Below are positions 43,659-52,672 of a stretch of 64,000 bases of DNA, in pieces. The notes under the pieces were generated by a model. The model worked only from the letters and a program-made list of their open reading frames with translations, was not told the origin of the DNA and made no database searches. Position 1 is the first letter of the stretch; the number at the start of each line of letters is the position of its first letter. A program made the position numbers and the translations under genes. This stretch comes from Marinimicrococcus sp033875255 (GTDB lineage: Bacteria; Pseudomonadota; Alphaproteobacteria; Geminicoccales; Geminicoccaceae), in NCBI GenBank assembly GCA_033875255.1, contig JAWZSN010000011.1:96722-160721 (forward strand), given 5' to 3'.

Positions 43659-44573
43659 TCAGCGGGTCGGGACGGGCGTCTCGCCGCGATAGTCGTAGAA
43701 GCCGCGCTTGACCTTGCGGCCGAGCCAGCCGGCCTCGACATACTTCACCAGCAGCGGGCACGGCCGGTACTTGCTGTCGGCCAGCCCGTCATAGAGCACC
43801 TGCATGATGGCAAGGCAGGTGTCGAGACCGATAAAGTCGGCGAGCTCGAGCGGGCCCATCGGGTGGTTGGCGCCGAGCTTCATCGCCGTGTCGATGCTCT
43901 CGACGTTCCCCACGCCCTCGTAGAGCGTGTAGATCGCCTCGTTGATCATCGGCAGCAGGATGCGGTTGACGATGAACGCCGGAAAGTCCTCGGCCGTCAC
44001 CGGCGACTTGCCGAGCTTCTCGGAGAGCTTGCGGATCGTCTGGTAGGTGTCGTCGGCGGTGGCGATCCCGCGGATCACCTCGACCAGCTTCATGACCGGC
44101 ACCGGGTTCATGAAGTGCATGCCGATGAACCGCTCGGGCCGGTCGGTGCAGGCCGCGAGGCGGGTGATCGAGATCGACGAGGTGTTGGTAGCGAGCAGCG
44201 CGTCCGGACGGATGTGGTTCAAAAGATCCCTGAAGATCTTCTTCTTCACCTCCTCGTTCTCGGTCGCCGCCTCGATCACCAGATCGCAGTCGCCGAACAG
44301 CTCGAGGGCGTTGCCGGTGCCGATCCGCTCCAGCGCCGCGCGCTTCTCCTCCTCGGTCAGCTGGCCCTTGCTGATCTGCCGGGCGAGCAGCTTGTCCATG
44401 CGCCCGAGCGCTGCCTCGACCTGCTGCGGCGAGACGTCCATGAGGCGCACCTCGAGGCCGGCGAGCGCCGCCACCTGCGCGATGCCGCTGCCCATCTGGC
44501 CCGCGCCGATCACGCCGATCCGGCGCATTTCGGGGATCGGGGGATGGTCGTTCTGCTGGTAGGCGCTCGCCAT
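43659..44573 (-). CDS. hbd: 3-hydroxybutyryl-CoA dehydrogenase
   Basis: A 304-residue NAD-dependent dehydrogenase of 3-hydroxyacyl-CoA. The NAD motif is IGVIGAGQMGSGIAQVAAL near residue 20, followed by LVIEAATENEEVKKKIF, NTSSISITRLAA, the catalytic region RFIGMHFMNPVPVMKLVEVI and the C-terminal GWLGRKVKRGFYDY. It is alone, without a fused enoyl-CoA hydratase, so it acts in short-chain (butyrate/PHB) metabolism. The ATG at 44573 has GGAG upstream; a GTG at 44594 overlapping etfA is possible. The N-terminal ~18 residues precede the family start. Confidence 0.93.
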   Translation of the reverse strand: MASAYQQNDHPPIPEMRRIGVIGAGQMGSGIAQVAALAGLEVRLMDVSPQQVEAALGRMDKLLARQISKGQLTEEEKRAALERIGTGNALELFGDCDLVIEAATENEEVKKKIFRDLLNHIRPDALLATNTSSISITRLAACTDRPERFIGMHFMNPVPVMKLVEVIRGIATADDTYQTIRKLSEKLGKSPVTAEDFPAFIVNRILLPMINEAIYTLYEGVGNVESIDTAMKLGANHPMGPLELADFIGLDTCLAIMQVLYDGLADSKYRPCPLLVKYVEAGWLGRKVKRGFYDYRGETPVPTR

Positions 44574-44590
44574 GTCGGGGCTCCGGTGCC

Positions 44591-45535
44591 TCACGCTTTG
44601 CTACGCTTGAGCTCGTCGGTGAGCTCAGGCACGATCTTGAAGAGATCACCTACCAGGCCGTAATCGGCGACCTGGAAGATGGGCGCTTCCTCGTCCTTGT
44701 TGATGGCCACGATGACCTTGCTGTCCTTCATCCCGGCCAGATGCTGGATGGCACCGCTGATGCCGACCGCGATGTAGAGTTCGGGCGCCACGATCTTGCC
44801 GGTCTGGCCGACCTGGTAGTCGTTCGGCACGAAGCCGGCATCGACCGCCGCCCGGCTGGCGCCGACCGCCGCACCGACCGTGTCGGCGAGCTCTTCGAGG
44901 ATCTTGAAGTTCTCGCCGGAGCCGAGCCCGCGGCCGCCCGAGACGATGACCCGGGCAGAGCCCAGGTCGGGGCGTGCCTGCTCGCTCACCTCGCGGCCGA
45001 CGAAGCTCGCCAGATCCTGCGGCTCGACCGCCTGCACGGTGGTGACCTCGGCGCTGCCCCCCTCGGCCGCCGCCGCCTCGAAGGCGGTCGTGCGCACGGT
45101 GATCACCCGCTTCGCGTCGGCGCTCTTCACGGTCGCCAGCGCGTTGCCGGCATAGACGTAGCGCTTGAAGGTGTCGGGCGCCTCGACCGCGACAATCTCG
45201 CTGAGCTGCGCCGTGTCGAGCAGGGCGGCAGCGCGCGGCAGCACGTTTTTGCCGAAGGTCGTGGCGGCGGCCAGGACATAGTCGTACTCGCCGGCGACGC
45301 TCACCAGCAGGCTCGCCATGTCCTCGGCCAGCGGCGCGCCATAGGCGGGATGCTCGACATGCAGCACCCGGGCCACGCCGGCCACCTTGGCGGCCGCCTC
45401 GGCGACCGCGCCGCAGCTCTCGCCGGCCACCAGCAGATGCACGTCGCCGGGCAGCTGCGAGGCCGCCGTCACCGCGTGCAGGGTCGCCTTGGCGAGGCTC
45501 GCATTGTCGTGCTGGGCAAGAACCAGAACCGCCAT
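44591..45535 (-). CDS. etfA: Electron transfer flavoprotein, alpha subunit
   Basis: A 314-residue ETF alpha chain: N-terminal MAVLVLAQHDNASLAKATLH, FGKNVLPRAAALLDT, and the C-terminal FAD-binding domain with IVSGGRGLGSGENFKILEEL, SRAAVDAGFVPNDYQVGQTG and IAVGISGAIQHLAGMKDS. It takes electrons from acyl-CoA dehydrogenases and passes them to ETF-ubiquinone oxidoreductase. The start overlaps the etfB stop by one base (TGATG), so the subunits are translationally coupled. Confidence 0.96.
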   Translation of the reverse strand: MAVLVLAQHDNASLAKATLHAVTAASQLPGDVHLLVAGESCGAVAEAAAKVAGVARVLHVEHPAYGAPLAEDMASLLVSVAGEYDYVLAAATTFGKNVLPRAAALLDTAQLSEIVAVEAPDTFKRYVYAGNALATVKSADAKRVITVRTTAFEAAAAEGGSAEVTTVQAVEPQDLASFVGREVSEQARPDLGSARVIVSGGRGLGSGENFKILEELADTVGAAVGASRAAVDAGFVPNDYQVGQTGKIVAPELYIAVGISGAIQHLAGMKDSKVIVAINKDEEAPIFQVADYGLVGDLFKIVPELTDELKRSKA

Positions 45536-46284
45536 CAGAGCACCCCCGCCTCGTCACGCAGCTTCGCCACCAGCTCGGCGACCGAGCCGACCTTCACGCC
45601 AGCCTGCCGCTTGGGCGGCTCCTCGAAGCGCAGATAATCGAGGCGCGGCGCCACATCGACGCCGAGATCCTCGGGCTTGAGCGCCTCGATGGGCTTGCGC
45701 TTGGCCTTCATGATGTTGGGCAGCGAGGCGTAGCGCGGCTCGTTCAGGCGCAGATCGGTGCTGACCACTGCCGGCAGCTTGACGCGAATCTGCTCCAGGC
45801 CCTCGTCGACCTCGCGGGCGACCAGCGCCGCCCCGTCCTCGAGCTCCAGCTTCGAGGCAAACGTCGCCTGCGGCCAGCCCAGGAGGGCGGCCAGCATCTG
45901 CGCGGTCTGGTTGCTGTCGTCGTCGATCGCCTGCTTGCCGAGCAGCACGAGATCGGGCGTCTCGCGCTCGACCACCGCCTTGAGGAGCTTGGCCACCGCC
46001 AGCGGCTGCAGCTCGACGCCGGTCTCGACATGGATCGCCCGGTCGGCGCCCATGGCGAGTGCCGTCCGCAGCGTCTCCTGGCACTTGGTCTCGCCGAGGC
46101 TCACCGCGATCACCTCGGTGGCCTTGCCGGCCTCCTTGAGGCGGATCGCCTCCTCGGTCGCGATCTCGTCGAACGGGTTCATCGACATCTTGACATTGGC
46201 GATGTCGACGCCGCTTCCGTCCGCCTTCACGCGAACCTTGACGTTGTAATCCACCACCCGCTTGACGGGCACGAGCACTTTCAT
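45535..46284 (-). CDS. etfB: Electron transfer flavoprotein, beta subunit
   Basis: A 249-residue ETF beta chain starting MKVLVPVKRVVDYNVKVRVK with the AMP-binding and recognition features MSMNPFDEIATEEAIRLKEA, LLGKQAIDDDSNQTAQMLAA and the ETF-beta signature VSTDLRLNEPRYASLPNIMK. It forms the heterodimer with EtfA. The ATG at 46284 is the family start. It heads the etfB-etfA-hbd operon behind a strong -35 element. Confidence 0.96.
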   Translation of the reverse strand: MKVLVPVKRVVDYNVKVRVKADGSGVDIANVKMSMNPFDEIATEEAIRLKEAGKATEVIAVSLGETKCQETLRTALAMGADRAIHVETGVELQPLAVAKLLKAVVERETPDLVLLGKQAIDDDSNQTAQMLAALLGWPQATFASKLELEDGAALVAREVDEGLEQIRVKLPAVVSTDLRLNEPRYASLPNIMKAKRKPIEALKPEDLGVDVAPRLDYLRFEEPPKRQAGVKVGSVAELVAKLRDEAGVL

Positions 46285-46383
46285 CGTCGCCACCTTTTGT
46301 GAGGTCCGCCGGTTGCAGGGAGGCCTGGCCGGCGTGCGACGCCGGTGGCCGCCTCGGCCCGTTGTTGCAGCGCACAAGGGGGA

Positions 46384-46412
46384 GGGATAGGGACCGGTCA
46401 AAAACTTGTCAA
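46384..46412 (-). promoter_or_regulatory. Candidate etfBA-hbd promoter
   Basis: Minus strand: TTGACA (46412-46407), exactly 17 bp, TATCCC (46389-46384). The etfB ATG is 100 bp downstream. A perfect -35 with a TAT-initial -10, the same layout as the proposed secA promoter. Confidence 0.5.
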
Positions 46413-46446
46413 CGAATGCGGCCCCGGCAAGCTCGCCCGGCAGGCC

Positions 46447-47007
46447 TCAGCGGTTGGCGCCGGGCACCCAGAGGACGTCGCCGGCTCCCTTGTCGTTCAG
46501 CCAGCGTGACAGCACGAAGAAGTGATCGGACAGCCGGTTGAGGTAGCGCAGCGCCGCCGGGTTGACCTGCGAGCGCTCGGCCAGGGCAGCCACCAGCCGC
46601 TCGGCGCGCCGCGTGACGGTCCGCGCCAGATGCAGCTTGGCGGCGGCCGGGCTGCCGCCAGGCAGGACGAAGGAGCGCAGCGGCGCCAGCTCGGCGTTGA
46701 GCAGGTCGATCTCGCGCTCGAGCCGCTCGACCTGGCTTTCCTCGATCCGCAGCGCCAGCCCGCCACCGTCCTTCTCGGGCGTGCAAAGATCCGCGCCCAG
46801 GTCGAACAGGTCATTCTGGATGCGCGCCAGCATGGCGTCGGCCTCGCCCTCGGTATGGAGGCGAACCAGCCCCACCGTGGCGTTGGCCTCGTCGACGGTG
46901 CCGTAGGCCTCGACCCGCAGCTCGTGCTTGGGCACCCGGGCGCCATCGCCGAGCGAGGTGCGCCCGCCGTCGCCACCTTTGGTATAGATCCGGCTCAAGA
47001 TGACCAT
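46447..47007 (-). CDS. ATP:cob(I)alamin adenosyltransferase, PduO type
   Basis: A 186-residue trimeric adenosyltransferase making adenosylcobalamin. Diagnostic segments are RIYTKGGDGGRTSLGDGARV at the N-terminus (ATP site), EAYGTVDEANATVGL, FVLPGGSPAAAKLHLARTVT-RRAER and NRLSDHFFVLSRWLN. It belongs to the PduO/MmaB family rather than CobO. It sits between the HIG1-type gene and etfB, in the same direction; this linkage recurs in Rhodospirillales and suggests service to methylmalonyl-CoA mutase and acyl-CoA metabolism (inference). Confidence 0.94.
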   Translation of the reverse strand: MVILSRIYTKGGDGGRTSLGDGARVPKHELRVEAYGTVDEANATVGLVRLHTEGEADAMLARIQNDLFDLGADLCTPEKDGGGLALRIEESQVERLEREIDLLNAELAPLRSFVLPGGSPAAAKLHLARTVTRRAERLVAALAERSQVNPAALRYLNRLSDHFFVLSRWLNDKGAGDVLWVPGANR

Positions 47008-47048
47008 GGCGCCCCTGTCGTGCTGCCGGCCCGTGCCCGCCGCTGCTG

Positions 47049-47240
47049 TCAGCTCTGGGTCATGATGAGCATGCCCAGAAGGATGACCGCCACCAGCTGG
47101 AGGCCGACGCGCGCCCGCATCAGCCTGTTGCCGTACTTCTCGTTGAAGGCGCCGCCCAGGAAGAAGCCGCCCATGCCGACCGCCAGCACGACTGCCGTGG
47201 CGATCATCGCGATGATGAGGAGGATGGTGATGATGTTCAT
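47049..47240 (-). CDS. HIG1-type twin-transmembrane small protein
   Basis: A 63-residue protein with two membrane helices (ITILLIIAMIATAVVLAVGM and LQLVAVILLGMLIM) joined by FNEKYGNRLMRARVG, the layout and conserved NxxMRxRV loop of HIG1-domain/twin transmembrane proteins. In related organisms such proteins associate with respiratory complexes. It is upstream of the adenosyltransferase by 41 bp on the same strand. No cobalamin riboswitch-like structure was seen ahead of it. Confidence 0.85.
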   Translation of the reverse strand: MNIITILLIIAMIATAVVLAVGMGGFFLGGAFNEKYGNRLMRARVGLQLVAVILLGMLIMTQS

Positions 47241-47307
47241 CGGGCTGATGTGCTCCTTCCGCCCGCCCCGGGAACTGTGACGGCCCGTCGCAGGAGAGCC
47301 GGTTTGG

Positions 47308-48615
47308 CTAGATCGTCTCGGTGCCGCACCAGCCGGCGATGAACAGCGCCATGGCGCCGGTCACCCGCTTGAGCGAGGAGAGGCTCACCCGCTCGTCGAA
47401 GCCGTGGATGTTCTCGGCGACCGGTCCGTAGACCAGCGTCGGGATGCCGTCGTAGAGGGCCGTGACCCGGGCGTCCAGATAGGCCGGCATGACGTGGGTC
47501 TCCAAAGCGGCACCGCCGAAGGCCTGGGCGTGCGCCGCACCGAGAAGTTGCTCGGCGTCGCTGCCGGGCTCCAGGGCGTAGCCGCGCACATGGAAGCCAT
47601 TGTTCACCACCTTGGGCGGATTCTCCGCGAGAAAAGGATCGTCCCGGCTCGCCGCGGCGAGCCGCCGCTCGATCTCCGCCAGCGCCTCGGCCGGGTCCAT
47701 CGACGGATAGAACGAGGCGCGGCAGTGGAGCGTGCACCAGGAGGGCACCGAAGACGCCCAGTCGCCGCCGGCGATCTTGCCGACATTGATGTTGATGGGG
47801 TGTTTCTGGTCCTCGAACCACGGCTCGTCGGCGCGCTGCGCGTTCCACTCCGCCTCGAGCTCCTTGAGGGCCGCCACGAGCGGCTGCGAGGCAAGAATGG
47901 CGTTGGCGCCGGTCGTGGCGTGGGCGACGTGGACGGGCCGCCCGGCGATCTCGATGCGGAACCACACCACCCCGACATTGGCGCGGGCGAGCCTCTCGCC
48001 GCCCGGCTCGGGGATCAGCGCCGCCTCGGCGCGGTAGCCACGCTGATGACAGGCGAGCGCGCCGTTGCCGGTGCTCTCCTCCTCGACCACGGATTCGAGG
48101 TGCAGCCGGGCAGCCGGCTGCAGGCCGCAGCGGCGCAGCGCGTCGAGGGCGGCGATGGCGCCCACCAGGCCCGCCTTCATATCGCCGGCGCCGCGGCCGT
48201 AGAGCCAGTCTCCCTCGACCACCGGCTCGAAGGGCGGGCGCGCCCACATGGAGAGCGGGCCGGTGGGCACCACGTCGACATGGCCGTTGATGATCAAGGA
48301 GCGCCCCCGCTCCTCGCGCGGCCGGTGGGTGGCAACGACATTGATGGCGTTGCTGTAGTCGACGTCGACCGGCGAGGCGCCCTCGTGCGTGGCGAGCGAG
48401 ACCGGGTCGAGGCGCCAGCGGTCCATGACGTAGCCGCGTGCCTTGAGCTCGTCGTGGAGCAGATCCTGGACTGTATGCTCCTGGCCGCGCAGCGAGGGAC
48501 AGCGCACCGTGGCGCGGGTAAGCTCGAGCTGGGCCGCGAAGCCTTCCTCGACCGCTGCCAGGATGCGCTCACGCAAGCCCGGCGCCAGGGCCGATACCCG
48601 TTCCTCGATGGCCAT
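47308..48615 (-). CDS. M20 family metallopeptidase (ArgE/DapE-like deacylase)
   Basis: A 435-residue zinc amidohydrolase. Metal ligands and catalytic residues are visible in SLIINGHVDVVP, YGRGAGDMKAGLVG and ESVVEEESTGNGALA; the C-terminal ligand is in NIHGFDERVS. It is of the ArgE/DapE-related deacylase type that removes acyl or formyl groups from amino acids; the exact substrate is unknown. The ATG at 48615 (MAIEERVSAL) begins the conserved region. It stands between secA and the HIG1 gene, same strand. Confidence 0.9.
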   Translation of the reverse strand: MAIEERVSALAPGLRERILAAVEEGFAAQLELTRATVRCPSLRGQEHTVQDLLHDELKARGYVMDRWRLDPVSLATHEGASPVDVDYSNAINVVATHRPREERGRSLIINGHVDVVPTGPLSMWARPPFEPVVEGDWLYGRGAGDMKAGLVGAIAALDALRRCGLQPAARLHLESVVEEESTGNGALACHQRGYRAEAALIPEPGGERLARANVGVVWFRIEIAGRPVHVAHATTGANAILASQPLVAALKELEAEWNAQRADEPWFEDQKHPININVGKIAGGDWASSVPSWCTLHCRASFYPSMDPAEALAEIERRLAAASRDDPFLAENPPKVVNNGFHVRGYALEPGSDAEQLLGAAHAQAFGGAALETHVMPAYLDARVTALYDGIPTLVYGPVAENIHGFDERVSLSSLKRVTGAMALFIAGWCGTETI

Positions 48616-48688
48616 CGCTTCCTCCCGCGCGGGCGGCCCCTTGTGGCCGGCGCCCGCCCCTTTGCCGCTCACCCGATGCCGCTGGCCG

Positions 48689-51373
48689 TCACGCGAGGCG
48701 CCCGTGGCACTGCTTGAACTTCTTGCCCGAGCCGCAGGGGCACGGCGCATTGCGCGGCACGCGGCCCCAGTCCTCGGCACCGCTCTCGCTGACCTCGCCA
48801 TGCCCGGGCTCGGCGCCGTCGGCCATCGCCATGGCCCGGGCCCGCGGCTGCTCGGCCGCCGGTGCGGGTGCCGGTGCCGCAGCGGCCTCCGCCGCCGGCT
48901 GGTTCACGCGGATCTCGAGATGCGAGAGCACCTGCGTCACCGTGAACCGCAGATTGCTCAGCATCGCCTCGAACAGCGAGAAGGCTTCCTTCTTGTACTC
49001 GTTCAGCGGATCACGCTGGCCGTAGCCGCGCAGGTGGATCCCCTGGCGCAGATGGTCGAGATGGAGCAGATGCTCCTTCCACAGATGGTCGAGGATCTGC
49101 AGCAGCAGGCTCTTCTCGGCCATCCGCACGACACGCTCGCCGTAGGTGTCGATCTTCTTCCCGTATTTCTCGTCGCTCGCCTCGGTGATCCGCCGGCGGA
49201 CCTCCTCGTCGGCGATTCCTTCCTCCCGAGCCCACTCGGCGATCGGCAGGTCGAGGGCCAGGTAGCGCTGCACCTCGGCGTGCAGCTGGTCGATCTCCCA
49301 CTGCTCGGGATAGGCCTTCTCCGGCATGTGCCGGGCGACCAGGTCGTCGATCACCTCGTGGCGCATGTCGGCCACGGCCTCGGCCACATCCTCGGCGTTG
49401 ATGAGCTCGAGACGCTGCTCGTAAACCACCTTGCGCTGGTCGTTCATCACGTCGTCGAACTTGAGAAGGTTCTTACGGATGTCGAAGTTGCGCGCCTCGA
49501 CCTTCTGCTGCGCCTTCTCCAGCGCCTTGTTGATCCACGAGTGGACGATGGCCTCGCCTTCCTTGAGGCCGAGCTTCTGCAGCATCCCGTCCATCCGGTC
49601 GGAGCCGAAGATCCGCATGAGATCGTCTTCGAGCGACAGGAAGAACTTGGAGCGGCCGGGATCGCCCTGGCGGCCCGACCGGCCGCGCAGCTGGTTGTCG
49701 ATCCGCCGGCTCTCGTGGCGCTCGGTGCCGATGATGTAGAGGCCGCCCAGCCCCTTGACCTTCTCGCGCTCGGCCTCGACCTCGGCGCGGATCGCCCTGG
49801 CGCGCGGATCCTCCTCCGCCACGTCCGCGCCGAGCTCGGCCGCAATCCGCATGTCGGCGTTGCCGCCGAGCTGGATGTCGGTGCCGCGGCCGGCCATGTT
49901 GGTGGCGATGGTGACGGCGCCGATACGCCCTGCCTGGGCGATGATGCCCGCCTCCTGCTCATGGTAGCGGGCGTTGAGCACCTTGTGGGGCACGCCGCGC
50001 TTGCCCAGCATCTCGGCCAGCATCTCGGACTTCTCGATCGAGACGGTACCCACCAGCACCGGCTGGCCGGTCTTGTTGGCGGCCGCGATCTCCTCGCAGA
50101 TGGCGTTGTATTTCTCGGCGGCGGTCCGATAGACCTCGTCGTCCTCGTCGAGACGCGCCATCGGCCGGTGGGTCGGAATCTCGGCGACGTCGAGGCGATA
50201 GATCTCGGCAAACTCGGCGGCCTCGGTGGCCGCCGTGCCGGTCATGCCGGCGAGCTTGCCGTAGAGCCGGAAATAGTTCTGGAAGGTGATCGAGGCCAGG
50301 GTCTGGTTCTCGGCCTGGATCTGGACGTCTTCCTTGGCCTCGAGCGCCTGGTGGAGGCCATCGGAGTAGCGCCGGCCCTGCATCATGCGGCCGGTGAACT
50401 CGTCGACGATGACCACCTGACCGTCCTTGATCATGTAGTCGACGTCGCGCTGGAACAGCCGGTGCGCGCGCAGCGCCTGCTGGACGTGGTGGACCAGCGT
50501 CACGTTCTCGATGTCGTAGAGGTCGGGCGCCTTGAGAAGGCCGGCCTCCTCGAGCAGCTTTTGGACATGCTCGACGCCCTGCTCGGTGAGCGAGACCGAG
50601 CGCTGCTTCTCGTCCTTCTCCCAGTCGCCCTCGACGAGACGCGGGATCAGCTGGTCGACGGCGCGGTAGAGCTCGGAGCCGTCGTCGGTCGGGCCGCTGA
50701 TGATCAGCGGTGTGCGGGCCTCGTCGACCAGGATCGAATCGACCTCGTCGACGATCGCGAAATGGTGGCCGCGCTGCACCATCTGCTCGAGCGAGTGGCG
50801 CATGTTGTCGCGCAGATAGTCGAAGCCCAGCTCGTTGTTGGTGGCGTAGGTGATGTCGCACTCGTAGGCGGCGCGACGGTTCACCTCGTCGAGCTGCGGC
50901 ACGATGCAGCCGACGCTCATGCCGAGGAAATTGTAGACCCGGCCCATCCAGGCGGCGTCGCGGCGTGCAAGATAGTCGTTGACGGTGACGACGTGCACGC
51001 CCTTGCCGGGCAGGGCATTGAGATAGGCGGCGAGAGTCGCCACGAGGGTCTTGCCCTCGCCGGTCTTCATCTCGGCGATGCCGCCATTGTTGAGGACCAT
51101 GCCGCCGACGAGCTGGACGTCGAAGTGCCGCTGCCCGAGCACCCGCTTGGCCGCCTCGCGGACCGTCGCGAAGGCGTCGACGAGAAGCTCGTCGAGGGTC
51201 GCGCCGTTTGCCAGCTGCTGGCGGAACTGGTCAGTGCGGGCGCGCAGCTCCTCGTCACTGAGCCGTTCGATCTCCGCTTCCTTCGCGTTGATCTGCTCCA
51301 CCGTGCGGCGAAGATTCTTGATGGTGCGGTCGTTCGCCGAGCCGAACAGCCGCCGTGCGAAGGCAGCGAGCAT
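48689..51373 (-). CDS. secA: Preprotein translocase ATPase SecA
   Basis: An 894-residue SecA. Walker A is MKTGEGKT (residues 102-109), followed by DYLARRDAAWMGRVYNFLG, the DEVD-type Walker B IVDEVDSILVDEARTPLIIS, the preprotein-binding domain, ATNMAGRGTDIQLGGN, RGRSGRQGDPG, and a C-terminal SEC-C zinc motif APCPCGSGKKFKQCHG for SecB binding, preceded by an Ala/Pro linker. It drives protein export through SecYEG. The ATG at 51373 begins MLAAFARRLFGSANDR as in relatives. Confidence 0.98.
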   Translation of the reverse strand: MLAAFARRLFGSANDRTIKNLRRTVEQINAKEAEIERLSDEELRARTDQFRQQLANGATLDELLVDAFATVREAAKRVLGQRHFDVQLVGGMVLNNGGIAEMKTGEGKTLVATLAAYLNALPGKGVHVVTVNDYLARRDAAWMGRVYNFLGMSVGCIVPQLDEVNRRAAYECDITYATNNELGFDYLRDNMRHSLEQMVQRGHHFAIVDEVDSILVDEARTPLIISGPTDDGSELYRAVDQLIPRLVEGDWEKDEKQRSVSLTEQGVEHVQKLLEEAGLLKAPDLYDIENVTLVHHVQQALRAHRLFQRDVDYMIKDGQVVIVDEFTGRMMQGRRYSDGLHQALEAKEDVQIQAENQTLASITFQNYFRLYGKLAGMTGTAATEAAEFAEIYRLDVAEIPTHRPMARLDEDDEVYRTAAEKYNAICEEIAAANKTGQPVLVGTVSIEKSEMLAEMLGKRGVPHKVLNARYHEQEAGIIAQAGRIGAVTIATNMAGRGTDIQLGGNADMRIAAELGADVAEEDPRARAIRAEVEAEREKVKGLGGLYIIGTERHESRRIDNQLRGRSGRQGDPGRSKFFLSLEDDLMRIFGSDRMDGMLQKLGLKEGEAIVHSWINKALEKAQQKVEARNFDIRKNLLKFDDVMNDQRKVVYEQRLELINAEDVAEAVADMRHEVIDDLVARHMPEKAYPEQWEIDQLHAEVQRYLALDLPIAEWAREEGIADEEVRRRITEASDEKYGKKIDTYGERVVRMAEKSLLLQILDHLWKEHLLHLDHLRQGIHLRGYGQRDPLNEYKKEAFSLFEAMLSNLRFTVTQVLSHLEIRVNQPAAEAAAAPAPAPAAEQPRARAMAMADGAEPGHGEVSESGAEDWGRVPRNAPCPCGSGKKFKQCHGRLA

Positions 51374-51423
51374 GCAGAAACGGTCCCTCTAGCGGAAAGA
51401 GCGGGCGCTTTTCCGACGCGCTG

Positions 51424-51452
51424 GAGATAGGGCGCGCCGCCCCCTCTGTCAA
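51424..51452 (-). promoter_or_regulatory. Candidate secA promoter
   Basis: Minus strand: TTGACA (51452-51447), 17-bp spacer, TATCTC (51429-51424), with the secA ATG 51 bp downstream. The leader contains a short imperfect hairpin (51394-51414) of unknown meaning. The rest of the 285-bp gap shows no gene. Confidence 0.5.
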
Positions 51453-51658
51453 CGCGAGCCCCCTTAAAGGCAGCCTCCTACACCTGCAGGGCGCCCCGCA
51501 AGAACCATCCTCCATCTTGCTCAATACTTCGTGAATCCTCACCCGAGCGCGCGGCGCCGCGGGCATCCCCGGCCCCTTCGGCCGCAGCCCGGGTCTGGCA
51601 AGCGGAAAGGCCCGCGCCTAGGCTGCGCAGAACCAAGCCAGCCCGAGGATGCGCCTTC

Positions 51659-52000
51659 GTGACGAGCCGACCCAACCCCCTCAAGCTCAATGCCCTGCAG
51701 CTCAAGACCCTGGTGATCCTGCAGGAGCTCGCCCGCGACGGCGACGTCGCCTCGCCGGCCGAGGACGGCGCGGTGGCCATCCGCGAGCTGCCGCGCCCCC
51801 ACGGCGACCATTTCCACGTCGGCAGTGCCGTGGTGCTCAGCCGGGACGCGACGGGCCTCTTCAACCCGAGCGTCTACGGCGCCCTCGCCCGCAAGGGGCT
51901 GGTGCTGGGCGCGCCGGCAGGCATGCCGGTGGTTACCAGGGAGGGCCTCGCCTACGAGACCGGCATCGCCGGGACGATCCTCCACCGCGCCGACCACTGA
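51659..52000 (+). CDS. Conserved hypothetical protein, 113 aa
   Basis: A 113-residue soluble protein with PLKLNALQLKTLVILQELAR, then the characteristic LPRPHGDHFHVGSAVVLSRD and GLAYETGIAGTILHRADH. I recognise this histidine-rich pattern as that of an uncharacterised protein widespread in alphaproteobacteria; no function is known to me. The HGDHFH motif could bind a metal (inference). GTG start at 51659. Its stop codon lies in a hairpin shared with the convergent LysE gene. Confidence 0.75.
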   Translation: MTSRPNPLKLNALQLKTLVILQELARDGDVASPAEDGAVAIRELPRPHGDHFHVGSAVVLSRDATGLFNPSVYGALARKGLVLGAPAGMPVVTREGLAYETGIAGTILHRADH

Positions 52001-52063
52001 GGCTCCAGGCGGCTGGCGGCGGCCGCAGCTCCTGGGCGGCGCCGCGGCCGCGCGCGAGCCTCA
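51998..52063. terminator. Hairpin joining two convergent stop codons
   Basis: TGAGGCTC (51998-52005) and GAGCCTCA (52056-52063) are exact complements. The left arm contains the TGA of the hypothetical gene and the right arm the TGA of the LysE gene. A GC-rich inner part (GGCGGCGGCCGC; GCCGCGGCCGC) can extend the stem. It probably serves both transcripts. Confidence 0.4.
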
Positions 52064-52672
52064 GCCGCGACGGGTCGCCAGGGCGAGCAGGCCGGCACCG
52101 ATCAGGAACGAGGCGCCGGTGCGCTGGACGGTGCGACGCAGGCGCAGGGTCATATGGCGGGCGAAACGGCCCGCCAGAAGCGCGTAGGCGGCAGAGTTGG
52201 CTCCGGCCAGCAGCACGAAGGTGGCGCCCATGAGCAGGAGCTGCGGCAGCACCGGCGCCGCCGGGCTGACGAACTGCGGCATAAAGGCCACGAAGAACAG
52301 GATGCTCTTGGGGTTCAGGACCGTGACGAGGAAGGCCTGGGCACCCGGCGAGCCGCCCGCCGCCTTCACCTCCGGAGCGCCCTGGTCCGGCGCCTCGCGC
52401 CACATCCGCACCCCCAGCCAGACGAGATAGGCGGCGCCGAGGCCCTTGGCGATCGTGAAGAGCGTGGCCGAGGCGGCGAGCAGGGCGCCCAGCCCCGCCA
52501 ACGACAAGGCCATCGCCACGAGATCGCCGAGCATCACGCCCGGCACCATGCGCATGGCCGCCGCCCGGCCCTGCGAAAGGCCGGTGGCCAGCAGGAGGGT
52601 CACGGTCGGGCCCGGGATCACCAGAAGGGCCAGCGAGGCCGCCACGAAGGCCAGCCACATCTCGAGAGCCAT
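52061..52672 (-). CDS. LysE/RhtB-family amino-acid exporter
   Basis: A 203-residue membrane protein with six helices. Family hallmarks are FVAASLALLVIPGPTVTLLL at the N-terminus (conserved PGP), LGAAYLVWLGVRMWR and TVLNPKSILFFVAFMPQFVS. Members export basic amino acids, homoserine, threonine or other metabolites; the substrate is unknown here. The ATG at 52672 (MALEMWLAFV) directly precedes the first helix; a further in-frame start at 52696 would add eight non-conserved residues. Confidence 0.9.
   Translation of the reverse strand: MALEMWLAFVAASLALLVIPGPTVTLLLATGLSQGRAAAMRMVPGVMLGDLVAMALSLAGLGALLAASATLFTIAKGLGAAYLVWLGVRMWREAPDQGAPEVKAAGGSPGAQAFLVTVLNPKSILFFVAFMPQFVSPAAPVLPQLLLMGATFVLLAGANSAAYALLAGRFARHMTLRLRRTVQRTGASFLIGAGLLALATRRG

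Noticed and set aside
47241..47307. Cobalamin riboswitch ahead of the HIG1/adenosyltransferase genes
   Set aside because: The gap is only 67 bp and no B12-box-like sequence or extended structure was seen.
51394..51414. Hairpin in the secA leader as a SecM-like or riboregulatory element
   Set aside because: The stem is short and imperfect, there is no upstream leader peptide, and it covers no ribosome site.
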